Assembly: GCA_016792565.1 (NCBI GenBank)
Contig: JAEUMK010000002.1
Location: 1 to 64,000 of the forward strand
Length of the DNA: 64,000 nt
Origin: Alphaproteobacteria bacterium
GTDB taxonomy: Bacteria; Pseudomonadota; Alphaproteobacteria; Micropepsales; Micropepsaceae
Direction of reading: 5' to 3'
Shown one piece after another: positions 26,004 to 34,961 of this stretch (within the stretch, counting starts at the first letter, position 1; each line of letters begins with the position of its first letter). Under the pieces are notes generated by a model. The model was not told the origin of the DNA. It was given only the letters and a program-made list of their open reading frames with translations, and did not search any database. The position numbers were made by a program, and so were the translations under genes.

Positions 26004-29000
26004 ATGAAGCGATTGATTGCCGGTGCGTCGTTCGCCGTGTCGCTTGCCGTCGCAGCCGTCCTGACCGCCCAGGAGGGCCCGACCGAGAACGCGACGCTCG
26101 AGACGGCGGCGCCCGTGACCCTTGAGTCCCGCGTCGAGGCATCGATCGCCCGCAACCAGTATGGCGGCGCGGTCAGCCGGTACTACGTGCTTGAACTGAG
26201 CGAAGCGCAGAAGGATGCGCGGTTCGACGTCGTCATCCCCAACCCAGCCAATGCGCGGTTGACGCTCGAATATGTCGACCAGAGCGACTATGTCGTCGAG
26301 CGGGCGATCAGGGCGGACAGCGGCGAATTGCGGCTGAACCGCTTCGTCCTCGGCCCGGGCCGCCACGTGTTTCGGGTCGCCGCACAACTGGAAGACGGCC
26401 AGCCGCCGCCTGCGTTTACGCTTCTCTTCGAGCCCAAAGGCACCTGGCAGCCCGGCGAGGAGCGCGAGCCCAACGAGGACATCTCGCGCGAGACGGCGGG
26501 GCCGATCGCCTCCGGCATGAAGGGCACGGTCACCGACGGCGAGGACCAGGACTATTTTGCGCTCGACGTTACCGGACCGCTTCAGCTCTGGCGCATCGAG
26601 GCGACAGGCGCCGCCGTCAAAGGGCTTGTGCTGGTGGAGCCGGGCGGAAGAGACGCCAAGCGCGCGAACGTCCTGGGCGAAGGCGAGACGGCACAGTTGT
26701 GGAGCGTGCTGCTGCCGCCGGGCCGGGCCCATTTCCGCATCTCGTCCGAACCCGGCGAATGGGTGGTCACGGCGACGCCCCAGGGGCCGGCGCCGATCGA
26801 AGTGCTGGGCGGGCTTGCCGCGCCGCGCCGGTCCGGAGAAACCGACGAGGTCGAGCCGAACGACGGTCCCGACCGCGCCTTGATCCTGCCGCTCGACGGC
26901 AGCCGTGCGGGACAGATCGAGTCGCAGGAAGACCACGACGTCTACCGGTTCACACTGGATGGCGAGACGCGGGTGCAACTATCGCTGTCGGGTCCGCCCG
27001 ACATGCGGTTGCGGGCGATCGTCCAGCGCTACGACAGCACCTGGGAGGCAGGGCGGCTGCTGATCGGCGAGGCCGGAACGCAGAGCGCCCAGTACCTGCT
27101 GCCGCAGGGCGACTATTTCGTCGAGGTCAAGGGCGACCGGCGCGAGGCGAAGCCCTACGAGATTGCGCTCGCCCGCCTGCCCTTCTATGGCCCTGAGGCG
27201 GACCTGGAGCCGAACGATTCCATCCTCACCGCCAAGCCGGTGCCGGCCTCGCTCAGGCTGCAGGGCACGCTGGCGCATGACGACATCGACTGGTTCCGGC
27301 TGCCGGATCTCGACCGGCCCGCGACGCTGACCGTCACAAGCGGCGACGCCGCAGGCGATCTCGACCTGCGGGTCGGCGTTCTGGCGCTGACGCAGGCGCC
27401 GAACGGCCCGCAACGCTGGGAAGTCGACGACAGCGACGGGCGCATGGTGCGCAGCGAAGACCGCAAGACGTTCTCGATCGAGCTGCAGCCCGGCCGCGAC
27501 CGCTTCCTGCGCGTTAGCGGCGGCGCGATCGGCCCGTACGACCTCGGCATCGCGTTCAGCGACGGACCGCAACCGCAGCTGGCAGCCGAGGGACTGAGCG
27601 CCACGCTCGTCGCGAACGCGCCCAGTGTCGCCGCGTTCAGCGATGCGACGCAGCGCGTAGCCGTCCGCCTGACGCTGAAGAATGCCGGCCCTGCGTCCAT
27701 GGACGCGGCTTTGGCGTTCAATCTTTCGGACGATCGCTGGAAGATCGAGAATGCGCCGGCGGCCTTGAGCGTTCAGCCCGGAGCAGCCGCCGAAGTGCCG
27801 ATCTCGCTGATCGCGCCGGCCATGCTGTTCGATGATGCGGCCATCGTCCTGAGCGTTCGGGCAGCATCAGGCGGCGCGGCGGCGACGGCCGAGACCATGA
27901 TCGCGGTGAGCAGCGATACGGCGCCGGTCGCGCCCGAGTACCGGTGGCCGCTGCCCGAGGAAATGCTCGGCGGCATCAACGTCGCGTGGAGTGCGCTCGG
28001 CGGCACCGCGCCTGAGTCCGCCGCGCGCCTGATCGACGGCTTCGCGACGGCGGGCACCGCGGAACGCATCGACGCCAGCGACGACCCCGCCGACGTGGCG
28101 ATCCTCGATCTCGCGGGCGAAGCGCCGATGAAACTCACTGGCGTGACGGTCAACACGACCGTCGGCACCGACATGAACAATCAAGTGCGGCGGCTCGCTG
28201 TGGAGACGTCGCTCGATGGGACGAGCTATACTCGCCAGTTCGAAGGCGACGTCGGCGCCCGACAGGGCGAATACGCGATCCCCTTCGCCGCTCCGGTCGA
28301 GGCGCGGTTCGTCAAGGTGCTGCCGCTGCTGCCGCAGGGGCTCAGCTACGCCGTGCCGATCATCGGCGAGATCAAGGTTCTCGCCGAACCCGGTGCCGGT
28401 CTCCAGCTGGCGCCGGGCGGTTTCAACATCGCCGACCCCAGGCTTGGCGGCTTCGTCGCCGCCTTCGCGCCCGCCGATCTGGAGTTCAACCAGATGCTGT
28501 CGGGCGAGGATCGCCCGGCCGAGGCGCGCTTCTCGGAAGAGGCCGTCCGCCGGATGCACTGGACCGTCGCGTTCCGGGATCAGCGGGCCGCTCGGGTCTC
28601 CAGCATTGCCTGGACCGACGGCGAGGACTTCGACGCCGAGCACGCCATACAGCGCCTCGCGATCTCGACGGCCATGGACGCCAAAGGCCCCTACACGGCG
28701 ATCGGCACCTGGGAACTGGCGCGCGGAATGGACGGCTCCGTCGCACCCTTCGTCTTCGCCAGTCCGGTCTGGGCGCGCTTCGTGCGGTTCGATGTCGAAG
28801 TGCCGCCGCCGCCGGAGAACGGCTGGGCAACCTATCAGCGGCTGCCCAAGCGCCTGGCGATCCATGAGGCGCCGGCCGGACCCGACGACGGTTCGATTGT
28901 CGGCGAGTGGGGCGAGGGCAACCGCAACGGCCCCTACGAGCGGCTGAACCCGCGTCCTCTGCCGCAGGCGGCGGACGCGATTGCTGCCGGCGGATCCTCC

Positions 29001-30659
29001 CGCGCGCAGGCCCGCGCGCTGCCGCTCGACCAGGCGACGCCGGGACGGGTCAGCGCCGGAACGCGATCGGACTGGTGGGTCATCGATGTCCCGGCAGAAG
29101 GCCAGTCGCTGACGCTCACGCTGAACGCGCCGCTCGGTCTCGCCGTCGCCGCATCGCTTGAAGATGCCGACGGCAAGGCCGTGCCGCTGGCCACCGGCGC
29201 GGATGACGGGCGCACGCGCGTGGCGACGGCCAAGGTGTCGCCCGGGCGCTACTATGTGCGGGTGGACGAACCGCCCCGCTCCATCGTCATCAGCTGGGAC
29301 ACGTCCGGCAGCGTCGGCCCCTATGTCCCGACGATCATCCAGTCGATCCGGGGCTTTGCGCGCTTCCTCATGCCGGGGCGCGACGAAGTGAACATGGTGC
29401 CGTTTCGCGATCCGGAGTCGCAGCCGCTGCTGGAGTCCTGGACCGGCGACCCGCTGACGGCCTTCGCCACGCTCAACGACTATAACTGGGCCGATCAGTC
29501 CTCGAACGCCGAGAGCGGGCTCATCGGTTCGCTCAAGGCGCTGGAGGGACGGCCCGGGACGCGCGCCGTCATCCTCATCACCGACTACGCCACCGGCAAG
29601 TCGACCGAGATGCGCATGGAGGCTCTGGACCTCCTGGCGAAAACCGGCGCACGGGTCTTCAATTTCGCGATTCCCTCCGACAGCGGCCCCGATGGCACCA
29701 TCTTCGAACGCGGGCTGATGCTGAGCTTCGCCGGATTCTCGAACGGAACGGCCGCCTATGCCGGAACGCCCTCAGCTCTCGAGCAGGCCTTCGCGCAGAC
29801 CGCCGCCGCGCTCCGGGCGCCCAAGGACTACGCGATCGCCGCCGCCGTCGGCTTCAAGCCGCCGGAGCCCGGCACGGTCGCCGTCATCGTGCCCGAGGCC
29901 GCCACGCCGCCGGTATCGCGGGAACGCGCCGTCCTCGTGATCCTCGACGCTTCGGGTTCGATGCTGAAGAAGCTCGGCAAGAAGCGGCGCATCGAGATCG
30001 CCAAGGAGACGCTCAACGAGCTGACGCAGACGATGCTGCCCGAGGGTACGCCGTTCGCCCTCAGGGTCTTCGGCGACACCAAGCCCGACAGCTGCGAGAC
30101 CAACCTGCGTCTGCCGCTCAGCCCGCTCGACCGGGCAGCCGCCAGGAGCGCCGTCGCGGAGATCGTTTCCATCAACAAGGCGAAGACGGCGATCGGCGCG
30201 TCGCTGGCGGCGGCGGCCGACGATCTGGCCGGCGCCAGGGGACAGAAGCTGATCGTCCTCATCACCGATGGCGAGGAAACCTGCGACGCAGATCCCGCGG
30301 CGGAAATCCTGAATCTGCGCGCGAAGGGCATCGATGCGCGGGTCAGCATCGTCGGCTTTGCGGTCGACGATGCGGCGCTGAAGGATACGTTCGCGGCATG
30401 GGCGGCGGCCGGCGGCGGCGGCTATTTCGATGCGACCCGGCCCGATGAGCTGGCGCCCGCCGTCCAGCGCGCGCTGCTGCCGCCGTTCGAGGTGGTTGCG
30501 GCGGATGGAACGGTGGTCGCAAGCGGGGTCGCCGGCGGGGATCCGGTGGCCGTGCCGCCCGGCACCTACACGATCCGGGTGCTGACGGACCCGCCGCTCG
30601 ACTTTCCCGGCGTCGTTGTGGAAAGCGGCGGCGCCGCCAGCGTCACGCTCGCCGAATGA
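26004..30659 (+). CDS. Giant secreted protein with PPC-like, discoidin-like and two VWA domains
   Basis: A 1551-residue exported protein; ATG 26004 has GAGGGAG upstream and residues 1-22 form a signal peptide. Several PPC-like beta-sandwich modules lie in about 45-515, three introduced by an EPN[D/E] motif (REPNED, VEPNDG, LEPNDS). Two modules resembling F5/8-type (discoidin) domains lie around 650-790 and 810-960 (each with an LAxxTxxD-type strand and ARFVK/RFVRF). Another PPC-like module follows near 1000-1090. VWA-like domain 1 has a DTSGS motif near 1098, and VWA domain 2 has a canonical MIDAS DASGS near 1314 with ITDGEETCD. The end is a PEGA-like beta domain. No C-terminal anchor is seen. 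It overlaps the VanZ-like gene by 4 bases. Surface binding or matrix function is inference. Confidence 0.85.
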   Translation: MKRLIAGASFAVSLAVAAVLTAQEGPTENATLETAAPVTLESRVEASIARNQYGGAVSRYYVLELSEAQKDARFDVVIPNPANARLTLEYVDQSDYVVERAIRADSGELRLNRFVLGPGRHVFRVAAQLEDGQPPPAFTLLFEPKGTWQPGEEREPNEDISRETAGPIASGMKGTVTDGEDQDYFALDVTGPLQLWRIEATGAAVKGLVLVEPGGRDAKRANVLGEGETAQLWSVLLPPGRAHFRISSEPGEWVVTATPQGPAPIEVLGGLAAPRRSGETDEVEPNDGPDRALILPLDGSRAGQIESQEDHDVYRFTLDGETRVQLSLSGPPDMRLRAIVQRYDSTWEAGRLLIGEAGTQSAQYLLPQGDYFVEVKGDRREAKPYEIALARLPFYGPEADLEPNDSILTAKPVPASLRLQGTLAHDDIDWFRLPDLDRPATLTVTSGDAAGDLDLRVGVLALTQAPNGPQRWEVDDSDGRMVRSEDRKTFSIELQPGRDRFLRVSGGAIGPYDLGIAFSDGPQPQLAAEGLSATLVANAPSVAAFSDATQRVAVRLTLKNAGPASMDAALAFNLSDDRWKIENAPAALSVQPGAAAEVPISLIAPAMLFDDAAIVLSVRAASGGAAATAETMIAVSSDTAPVAPEYRWPLPEEMLGGINVAWSALGGTAPESAARLIDGFATAGTAERIDASDDPADVAILDLAGEAPMKLTGVTVNTTVGTDMNNQVRRLAVETSLDGTSYTRQFEGDVGARQGEYAIPFAAPVEARFVKVLPLLPQGLSYAVPIIGEIKVLAEPGAGLQLAPGGFNIADPRLGGFVAAFAPADLEFNQMLSGEDRPAEARFSEEAVRRMHWTVAFRDQRAARVSSIAWTDGEDFDAEHAIQRLAISTAMDAKGPYTAIGTWELARGMDGSVAPFVFASPVWARFVRFDVEVPPPPENGWATYQRLPKRLAIHEAPAGPDDGSIVGEWGEGNRNGPYERLNPRPLPQAADAIAAGGSSRAQARALPLDQATPGRVSAGTRSDWWVIDVPAEGQSLTLTLNAPLGLAVAASLEDADGKAVPLATGADDGRTRVATAKVSPGRYYVRVDEPPRSIVISWDTSGSVGPYVPTIIQSIRGFARFLMPGRDEVNMVPFRDPESQPLLESWTGDPLTAFATLNDYNWADQSSNAESGLIGSLKALEGRPGTRAVILITDYATGKSTEMRMEALDLLAKTGARVFNFAIPSDSGPDGTIFERGLMLSFAGFSNGTAAYAGTPSALEQAFAQTAAALRAPKDYAIAAAVGFKPPEPGTVAVIVPEAATPPVSRERAVLVILDASGSMLKKLGKKRRIEIAKETLNELTQTMLPEGTPFALRVFGDTKPDSCETNLRLPLSPLDRAAARSAVAEIVSINKAKTAIGASLAAAADDLAGARGQKLIVLITDGEETCDADPAAEILNLRAKGIDARVSIVGFAVDDAALKDTFAAWAAAGGGGYFDATRPDELAPAVQRALLPPFEVVAADGTVVASGVAGGDPVAVPPGTYTIRVLTDPPLDFPGVVVESGGAASVTLAE

Positions 30660-31018
30660 CGCCCGAGGTCCGCCTGTTCCGCACGCTGGCCTGGGCGGCG
30701 TTCGCTCTCGCGGCCTGCGTGGTGGTCTACTTCACGCTGCGCCCCGGTCCCGGCGGCACGGTCTTCATGTGGCGCGACAAGGTGCAGCATTTCGGCGCCT
30801 ATGCGACGCTGGCGTTCCTCGCAACGCTCGCGGCGATCGACCTTCGCCGGGCGGTGCTGATTGCGGTGCTGCTCGCCGTCTTGGGGTACGCTCTTGAGGT
30901 GCTGCAGACCTATGTCGGGCGCAGCTACGACCTCTTTGATGCAGCAGCCAACGCGCTGGGCTGCCTTGCGGGCGTTTCGATCGGCGCGCTCATTCGAAGG
31001 ATCGCCGGACATGTATGA
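30656..31018 (+). CDS. VanZ-like family membrane protein
   Basis: A 120-residue membrane protein with about four hydrophobic segments. The VanZ-like signature is visible in DKVQHFGAYATLAFLATL and in GYALEVLQTYVGRSYDLFDAAANALG. VanZ-type proteins in Gram-negatives have no settled function. Start ATG 30656 overlaps the stop of the large VWA gene (ATGA), so translation is coupled and the product may assist that secreted protein. Confidence 0.85.
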   Translation: MTPEVRLFRTLAWAAFALAACVVVYFTLRPGPGGTVFMWRDKVQHFGAYATLAFLATLAAIDLRRAVLIAVLLAVLGYALEVLQTYVGRSYDLFDAAANALGCLAGVSIGALIRRIAGHV

Positions 31019-31358
31019 AGGACAATTGGCCGCCTGGCTGGTGACGCTGGCCGTCGAAGCGATTGTCGCGGCGATCCTGGCGCGCCAGTTCGGTCTTGTC
31101 TCGTGGAAGGCCGCCGCGGCGGCCTTCTTCGGCAGCCTGGTCACGCACCCGGTCGTCTGGTGGACCTATTTCAAGATCATCTACGCGATCGGCTACTGGC
31201 CGACATTCGCCGTCGTGGAGGGCTTCGCGGTCGGCGTCGAGGCCGTCTTCTACCGCGCCGCCGGTGCGCGCTGGGATGCGGCCTTCGCGATATCCTTCGT
31301 CGTCAATGCGGCGTCGGTGCTGGTAGGCTTTGCGCTCCAGTCCGCGGGCTGGATCTGA
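31011..31358 (+). CDS. Small integral membrane protein, unknown
   Basis: A 115-residue protein with about four membrane segments (LAAWLVTLAVEAIVAAILA, AAAAAFFGSLVTHPVVWWTY, WPTFAVVEGFAVGVEAVFY, FAISFVVNAASVLVGFAL). HPVVWW and the Glu in the third segment stand out. It overlaps the VanZ-like gene by 8 bases and is the third gene of the VWA operon. Its 3' end overlaps the convergent membrane gene by 56 bases. No family is recognised with confidence. Confidence 0.75.
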   Translation: MYEGQLAAWLVTLAVEAIVAAILARQFGLVSWKAAAAAFFGSLVTHPVVWWTYFKIIYAIGYWPTFAVVEGFAVGVEAVFYRAAGARWDAAFAISFVVNAASVLVGFALQSAGWI

Positions 31359-32355
31359 GCATGGGCAGGGCGAAGCCGCCGCCGAGCGCCATCAGGAAGA
31401 TCGGCAGCTCGATCCAGGAATGAAGCGTCGCGGCGAGACCGTAGGCCGAGCGTGCGCCTGAATAGTCGACCGCATAGAAGGCCGCCGAAGCGAGGCCGGC
31501 GAGGCCGAGCGCGGCATAGAAGGCCGGCCAGGACGGCCACGGCGCCAGACGGCCCGGGCGCGCCGCGCCGCGCTGCAGCAGGCGCGGCATCAAGACGATG
31601 ACCGTCAGATAGTGCATGACCTGCGCCACGACCGCCGCCTGGAAGAGCGGCAGCGCCGTGTCCATCCGCATGGTCGCCGGCAGAAAGGCCTGGAGCGGTT
31701 TCGTGCCCGCACCGAGGGCGGATCCGGCACGGGCGGCGTCGTGGCCGAATACGGTAAGCGCCAGCCAGTCCAGCCCGCCGAGCGCGATGAGACCGGGCAG
31801 GACGAAGAAGGGGATGCAGAGCAGCGCGATGGCCGCCAGCCGCCGCCCCTTCGGCAAGGCGTCGGCGACGAATCCGAGCGGCGTCAGGTTGTGCAGCCAC
31901 GCCCAGATCAGAAAGGTCATGTAAGGATAGTAGAGCGCGCCGAACACGATCAGCGCCGCCACGGCGAAGCCCAGCAGGCGCAGGCGCCGCATGAAGAACG
32001 ATGCGGCGAGCGCCAGCGCGGCCCCGAACAGCAGTTCCAGCGGACCGCCCAGCCTGCCGGGGATGACGTCATAGGTGCTGAGCATCCGCGCGGCGATCAG
32101 CCCTGCCAGGAACAGGCCGATCAGACCGAGGGCCGCGCGCGAGGACCGGCCCGAAAAGCGCTCGTCGCAATAGCGGATCTCGGCCAGCACATGCGGCAGC
32201 CCGAACAGCGCGATCAGCCAGACATAGGCCGCGAGCGGTGCGAGCGCGACGGCAGAGACGGCAACGAGCGCCGCTGCGACAAACGCGGCGGCCCACACCG
32301 CGGGCTCCGCAGGAGAGGGCGAGCCGGACGCGAAATCGGGCGAGGCGGCGGTCAT
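31303..32355 (-). CDS. Polytopic membrane protein, unknown function
   Basis: A 350-residue protein with about nine hydrophobic segments. A conserved-looking motif LFGLPHVLAEIRYCDERFSG follows the second segment; other polar residues in membrane regions include WAWLHNLTP and QVMHYLTVIVLMPRLL. The PH...E...Y/H pattern could indicate a membrane enzyme, but I recognise no characterised family. Start ATG 32355 shares bases with the divergent ATG of the IalB-family gene, leaving no spacer. No good ribosome site is seen, so the start is uncertain. The 3' end overlaps the convergent gene by 56 bases. Confidence 0.75.
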   Translation of the reverse strand: MTAASPDFASGSPSPAEPAVWAAAFVAAALVAVSAVALAPLAAYVWLIALFGLPHVLAEIRYCDERFSGRSSRAALGLIGLFLAGLIAARMLSTYDVIPGRLGGPLELLFGAALALAASFFMRRLRLLGFAVAALIVFGALYYPYMTFLIWAWLHNLTPLGFVADALPKGRRLAAIALLCIPFFVLPGLIALGGLDWLALTVFGHDAARAGSALGAGTKPLQAFLPATMRMDTALPLFQAAVVAQVMHYLTVIVLMPRLLQRGAARPGRLAPWPSWPAFYAALGLAGLASAAFYAVDYSGARSAYGLAATLHSWIELPIFLMALGGGFALPMLRSSPRTGAQSLPAPTPH

Positions 32356-33199
32356 GACGGAAACTTGCCAAAAAGGGACGTCCGGCGCGAGTCGGCAATT
32401 CGCGCCAGCAGCAGGCTTGCCCCCGGCCGAGAAACCGGCCAAAGGACGGCGAAGCGCCCCCGGCGCCCCCCTTGCAGAACGGATCGCGCCCTTGTCCAAC
32501 GGATCGTCATCCGCCCTTCCCTGGGCGATCGCCATCGTCACCACCGCCATTGCCGCCGGCACGCTGGGGTATTTCGCGGGCCAGTACACGGCCCAGCCGG
32601 CCGCGCCGGTACCGACCGCTGCAGCGCCGCAACAACGTGCCGAGCCCAATCAGCTGCCTCCCGGCGTGACGACCGAGACGATCGGCGCCTGGACGTTGAT
32701 CTGCCAGGAGACGCCCGACAAGCGGCAGAACTGTTCGGCGATCCAGGACGTGACGAACCCGCAGGGGCAGATCGTGCTCAGCATGGTTGCCGGCTACGAC
32801 GTCGATGGGCAGCGGGCCCTTCTGGTGCGCGCCCCCCTGGGGATCGACCTGGGCATGGGGCTCGAGTTTAACCTGCCCGGCGACGAGCCGGTCGCCTTCC
32901 AGTTCACCGCCTGCGATCAGATCAGCTGCAACGCCATCCTGCTCGTGACGGAAGAGAACTTCCCGAAGCTCGCGGCTGCCGCCTCGATCGAGTTGGCCTA
33001 TACGCGCGGCGACGGCGTCCGGGTTCCCGCCAGCGTGAAGACGGCGGGCCTGAGCGAAGCCTATACGCGGATCCAGCGCCCTGCGGCGCCGGCCGCCGCA
33101 ACACCCGCGCCCACCACCCCGGCCGAGGCCGCTCCGGCCGCTCCGGCACCGGCGACCGAAGGCGCCCCGCAGCCGACGCCGAAGCCGACCACTCCCTGA
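32354..33199 (+). CDS. Invasion-associated locus B (IalB) family protein
   Basis: A 281-residue protein. An N-terminal cytoplasmic stretch of about 50 residues precedes a signal anchor (ALPWAIAIVTTAIAAGTLGYFAG), then the IalB-like domain: IGAWTLICQETPDKRQNCSAIQ, LGIDLGMGLEFNLPG and FTACDQISCNAILLV, whose four Cys may form disulfides. A long Ala/Pro/Thr-rich tail follows. ATG 32354 has GAGG eight bases upstream; a TTG at 32492 directly before the anchor is an alternative. IalB was named in Bartonella, but the family is widespread in non-pathogenic alphaproteobacteria as periplasmic proteins of unclear role. Confidence 0.85.
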   Translation: MTETCQKGTSGASRQFAPAAGLPPAEKPAKGRRSAPGAPLAERIAPLSNGSSSALPWAIAIVTTAIAAGTLGYFAGQYTAQPAAPVPTAAAPQQRAEPNQLPPGVTTETIGAWTLICQETPDKRQNCSAIQDVTNPQGQIVLSMVAGYDVDGQRALLVRAPLGIDLGMGLEFNLPGDEPVAFQFTACDQISCNAILLVTEENFPKLAAAASIELAYTRGDGVRVPASVKTAGLSEAYTRIQRPAAPAAATPAPTTPAEAAPAAPAPATEGAPQPTPKPTTP

Positions 33200-33224
33200 G
33201 TCCCAGCCGACCCGAAGGCCCCGC

Positions 33225-34112
33225 ATGAGCGAGCTGATCGTCGCCGCCACCCAGATGGCCTGCTCGTGGGATCGCGACGCCAATGTCGCGGGCGCCGAAC
33301 GCCTGGTGCGCACGGCGGCGGCCGAGGGCGCGCGCCTGATCCTGCTGCAGGAACTGTTCGAGACGCCGTACTTCTGCAAGGACGTCGACTACGTCCATAT
33401 GCAGCTCGCCCGGCCGATCGGCGAGAACCCGGCCGTGCATCACTTCCAGAGCGTCGCGCGCGAGCTGGGCGTGGTGCTGCCGATCAGCGTCTATGAACGC
33501 GAGAACAACGCGCTCTTCAATTCGCTGGCGATGATCGATGCCGATGGCGATCTGCTGGGGGTCTACCGCAAGTCCCATATCCCGGACGGCCCGGGCTATC
33601 ATGAGAAGTTCTACTTCAACCCCGGGGACACCGGCTTTCCCGTCTGGCAGACGAAGGTCGGCAAGGTCGGGGCGGCGATCTGCTGGGACCAGTGGTTTCC
33701 CGAGGTCGCGCGCATCCTGGCGCTCAAGGGGGCGGACGTCATCTGCTACCCGACCGCCATCGGCTCGGAACCGCACGACCCGACCCTCGATTCCAGCGCC
33801 CACTGGCAGCGCACCATGCAGGGCCATGCCGCGGCCAATTTGACGCCGGTGATCGCCTCAAACCGCATCGGCCGCGAAGTGGGCAAGAACGCCGAGATCA
33901 CCTTTTATGGCTCGTCGTTCATCGCCGGGATCGACGGCGGCTTGATCGCCGAAGCGAACCGAACGGACGAGGCGGTTCTGACGGCCGCGTTCGATCTGGA
34001 GGCCAACCGGCGCGTCCGGCTCAACTGGGGCGTGTTCCGCGATCGCCGGCCGGATCTCTACGGCGAACTCCTCACGCTGGACGGCGCGCGCACGCATGCC
34101 AGCCGGCGGTAG
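33225..34112 (+). CDS. aguB: N-carbamoylputrescine amidase
   Basis: Nitrilase-superfamily enzyme (295 residues) that hydrolyses N-carbamoylputrescine to putrescine, CO2 and ammonia in the agmatine route. The catalytic triad is visible: Glu43 in LLQELFETPYFCKD, Lys116 in YRKSHIPDGPGYHEKFYF and Cys153 in AAICWDQWFPE. The segments GYHEKFYFNPGDTGF and LDSSAHWQRTMQGHAAAN are specific to this subfamily. No agmatine deiminase (aguA) is present in the window. The gene stands alone between ialB and a convergent crotonase gene. Confidence 0.94.
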   Translation: MSELIVAATQMACSWDRDANVAGAERLVRTAAAEGARLILLQELFETPYFCKDVDYVHMQLARPIGENPAVHHFQSVARELGVVLPISVYERENNALFNSLAMIDADGDLLGVYRKSHIPDGPGYHEKFYFNPGDTGFPVWQTKVGKVGAAICWDQWFPEVARILALKGADVICYPTAIGSEPHDPTLDSSAHWQRTMQGHAAANLTPVIASNRIGREVGKNAEITFYGSSFIAGIDGGLIAEANRTDEAVLTAAFDLEANRRVRLNWGVFRDRRPDLYGELLTLDGARTHASRR

Positions 34113-34139
34113 GCGTCACGGGCCGCGGCCCATGACGCC
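34112..34139. terminator. Bidirectional hairpin between aguB and crotonase genes
   Basis: GGCGTCACGGGCC and GGCCCATGACGCC form a near-perfect 13-bp stem (one G-T pair) with a tiny loop. It starts at the last base of the aguB stop and ends 6 bases before the convergent crotonase stop. There is no T-run, so its strength is uncertain. Confidence 0.55.
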
Positions 34140-34145
34140 CTCCGG

Positions 34146-34961
34146 TCAGTCGGCGTAGTTCGCCGCCCGCTTCTGCAGATTGGACATGATGGCCTCCACC
34201 TGGTTCGGGCTGCCGATCAGCTTGAGCTGCTCGACCGACTCGGCCAGCAGAATCTCGGCGGACGTGCCATGCGCCGCGAGGTTCATCAGCCTCTTGCCGG
34301 CGCGGATGGCGGTCGGGCTCTTCGAGGCGATCTCGCGGGCGAGCGCCAGAGCATCCTCGCGCGGGGTCGCGGTCACCTTGGTGGCGAACCCGTAGGCGCC
34401 GGCTTCCTCGCCCGAGAAGATGCGCCCGGTATAGGTCAGCTCGCGGACCACGTCCTCGCGCGCGAGATGGCGCATCAGTTCCACACCGCCCATGTCGGGC
34501 ACGAGACCCCACTTGATCTCCATCACCGAAAGACGGGTGTCGGGCGCCACATAGCGGATATCGGCCCCCAGCATGACCTGGAAGCCGCCGCCGAAGGCGA
34601 CGCCGTGGACGGCGGCGATTACCGGCACCGGCACTTCCCGCCAGACCATCGCCACGTACTGGGCGCGATTGGATTCGCCGTGGCTGCGCTCGCCGAGGCT
34701 GCCGCCGGCGCTGCTTTCTCCTGCCTTGCGCGAACCGTCGGCCATCTTGCCGAAATTGCCCATGTCGAGGCCGGCGCAGAACGCCTTGCCTTCGCCCGAG
34801 ATCACCACGGCGCGCACGCCCTTCTCGGTCTTGAGGCGCTCGCCGGCGGCGACGAGCGCCGAGAACATGGCGTCATCCAGCGCGTTCATCTTGTCGGTGC
34901 GCACGAGGCGGACGTCGGCGACGCCTGCGTCGATGGCGATCGTGATGCGATCCTCGCTCAT
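34146..34961 (-). CDS. Crotonase/enoyl-CoA hydratase family protein
   Basis: A 271-residue crotonase-fold protein acting on acyl-CoA thioesters. The oxyanion-hole segments are KAFCAGLDMGNFGK and VAFGGGFQVMLGADIRY. In classical hydratase two glutamates act; here the second is kept (SVMEIKWGLVPDMGG) but the first position is Gln in GGGFQVML, so hydration may not be the reaction. The GLVPDM subgroup is common in alphaproteobacteria. It overlaps the SDR stop by one base (TGATG), which indicates translational coupling, and lies in a lipid-type gene group. Confidence 0.92.
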   Translation of the reverse strand: MSEDRITIAIDAGVADVRLVRTDKMNALDDAMFSALVAAGERLKTEKGVRAVVISGEGKAFCAGLDMGNFGKMADGSRKAGESSAGGSLGERSHGESNRAQYVAMVWREVPVPVIAAVHGVAFGGGFQVMLGADIRYVAPDTRLSVMEIKWGLVPDMGGVELMRHLAREDVVRELTYTGRIFSGEEAGAYGFATKVTATPREDALALAREIASKSPTAIRAGKRLMNLAAHGTSAEILLAESVEQLKLIGSPNQVEAIMSNLQKRAANYAD

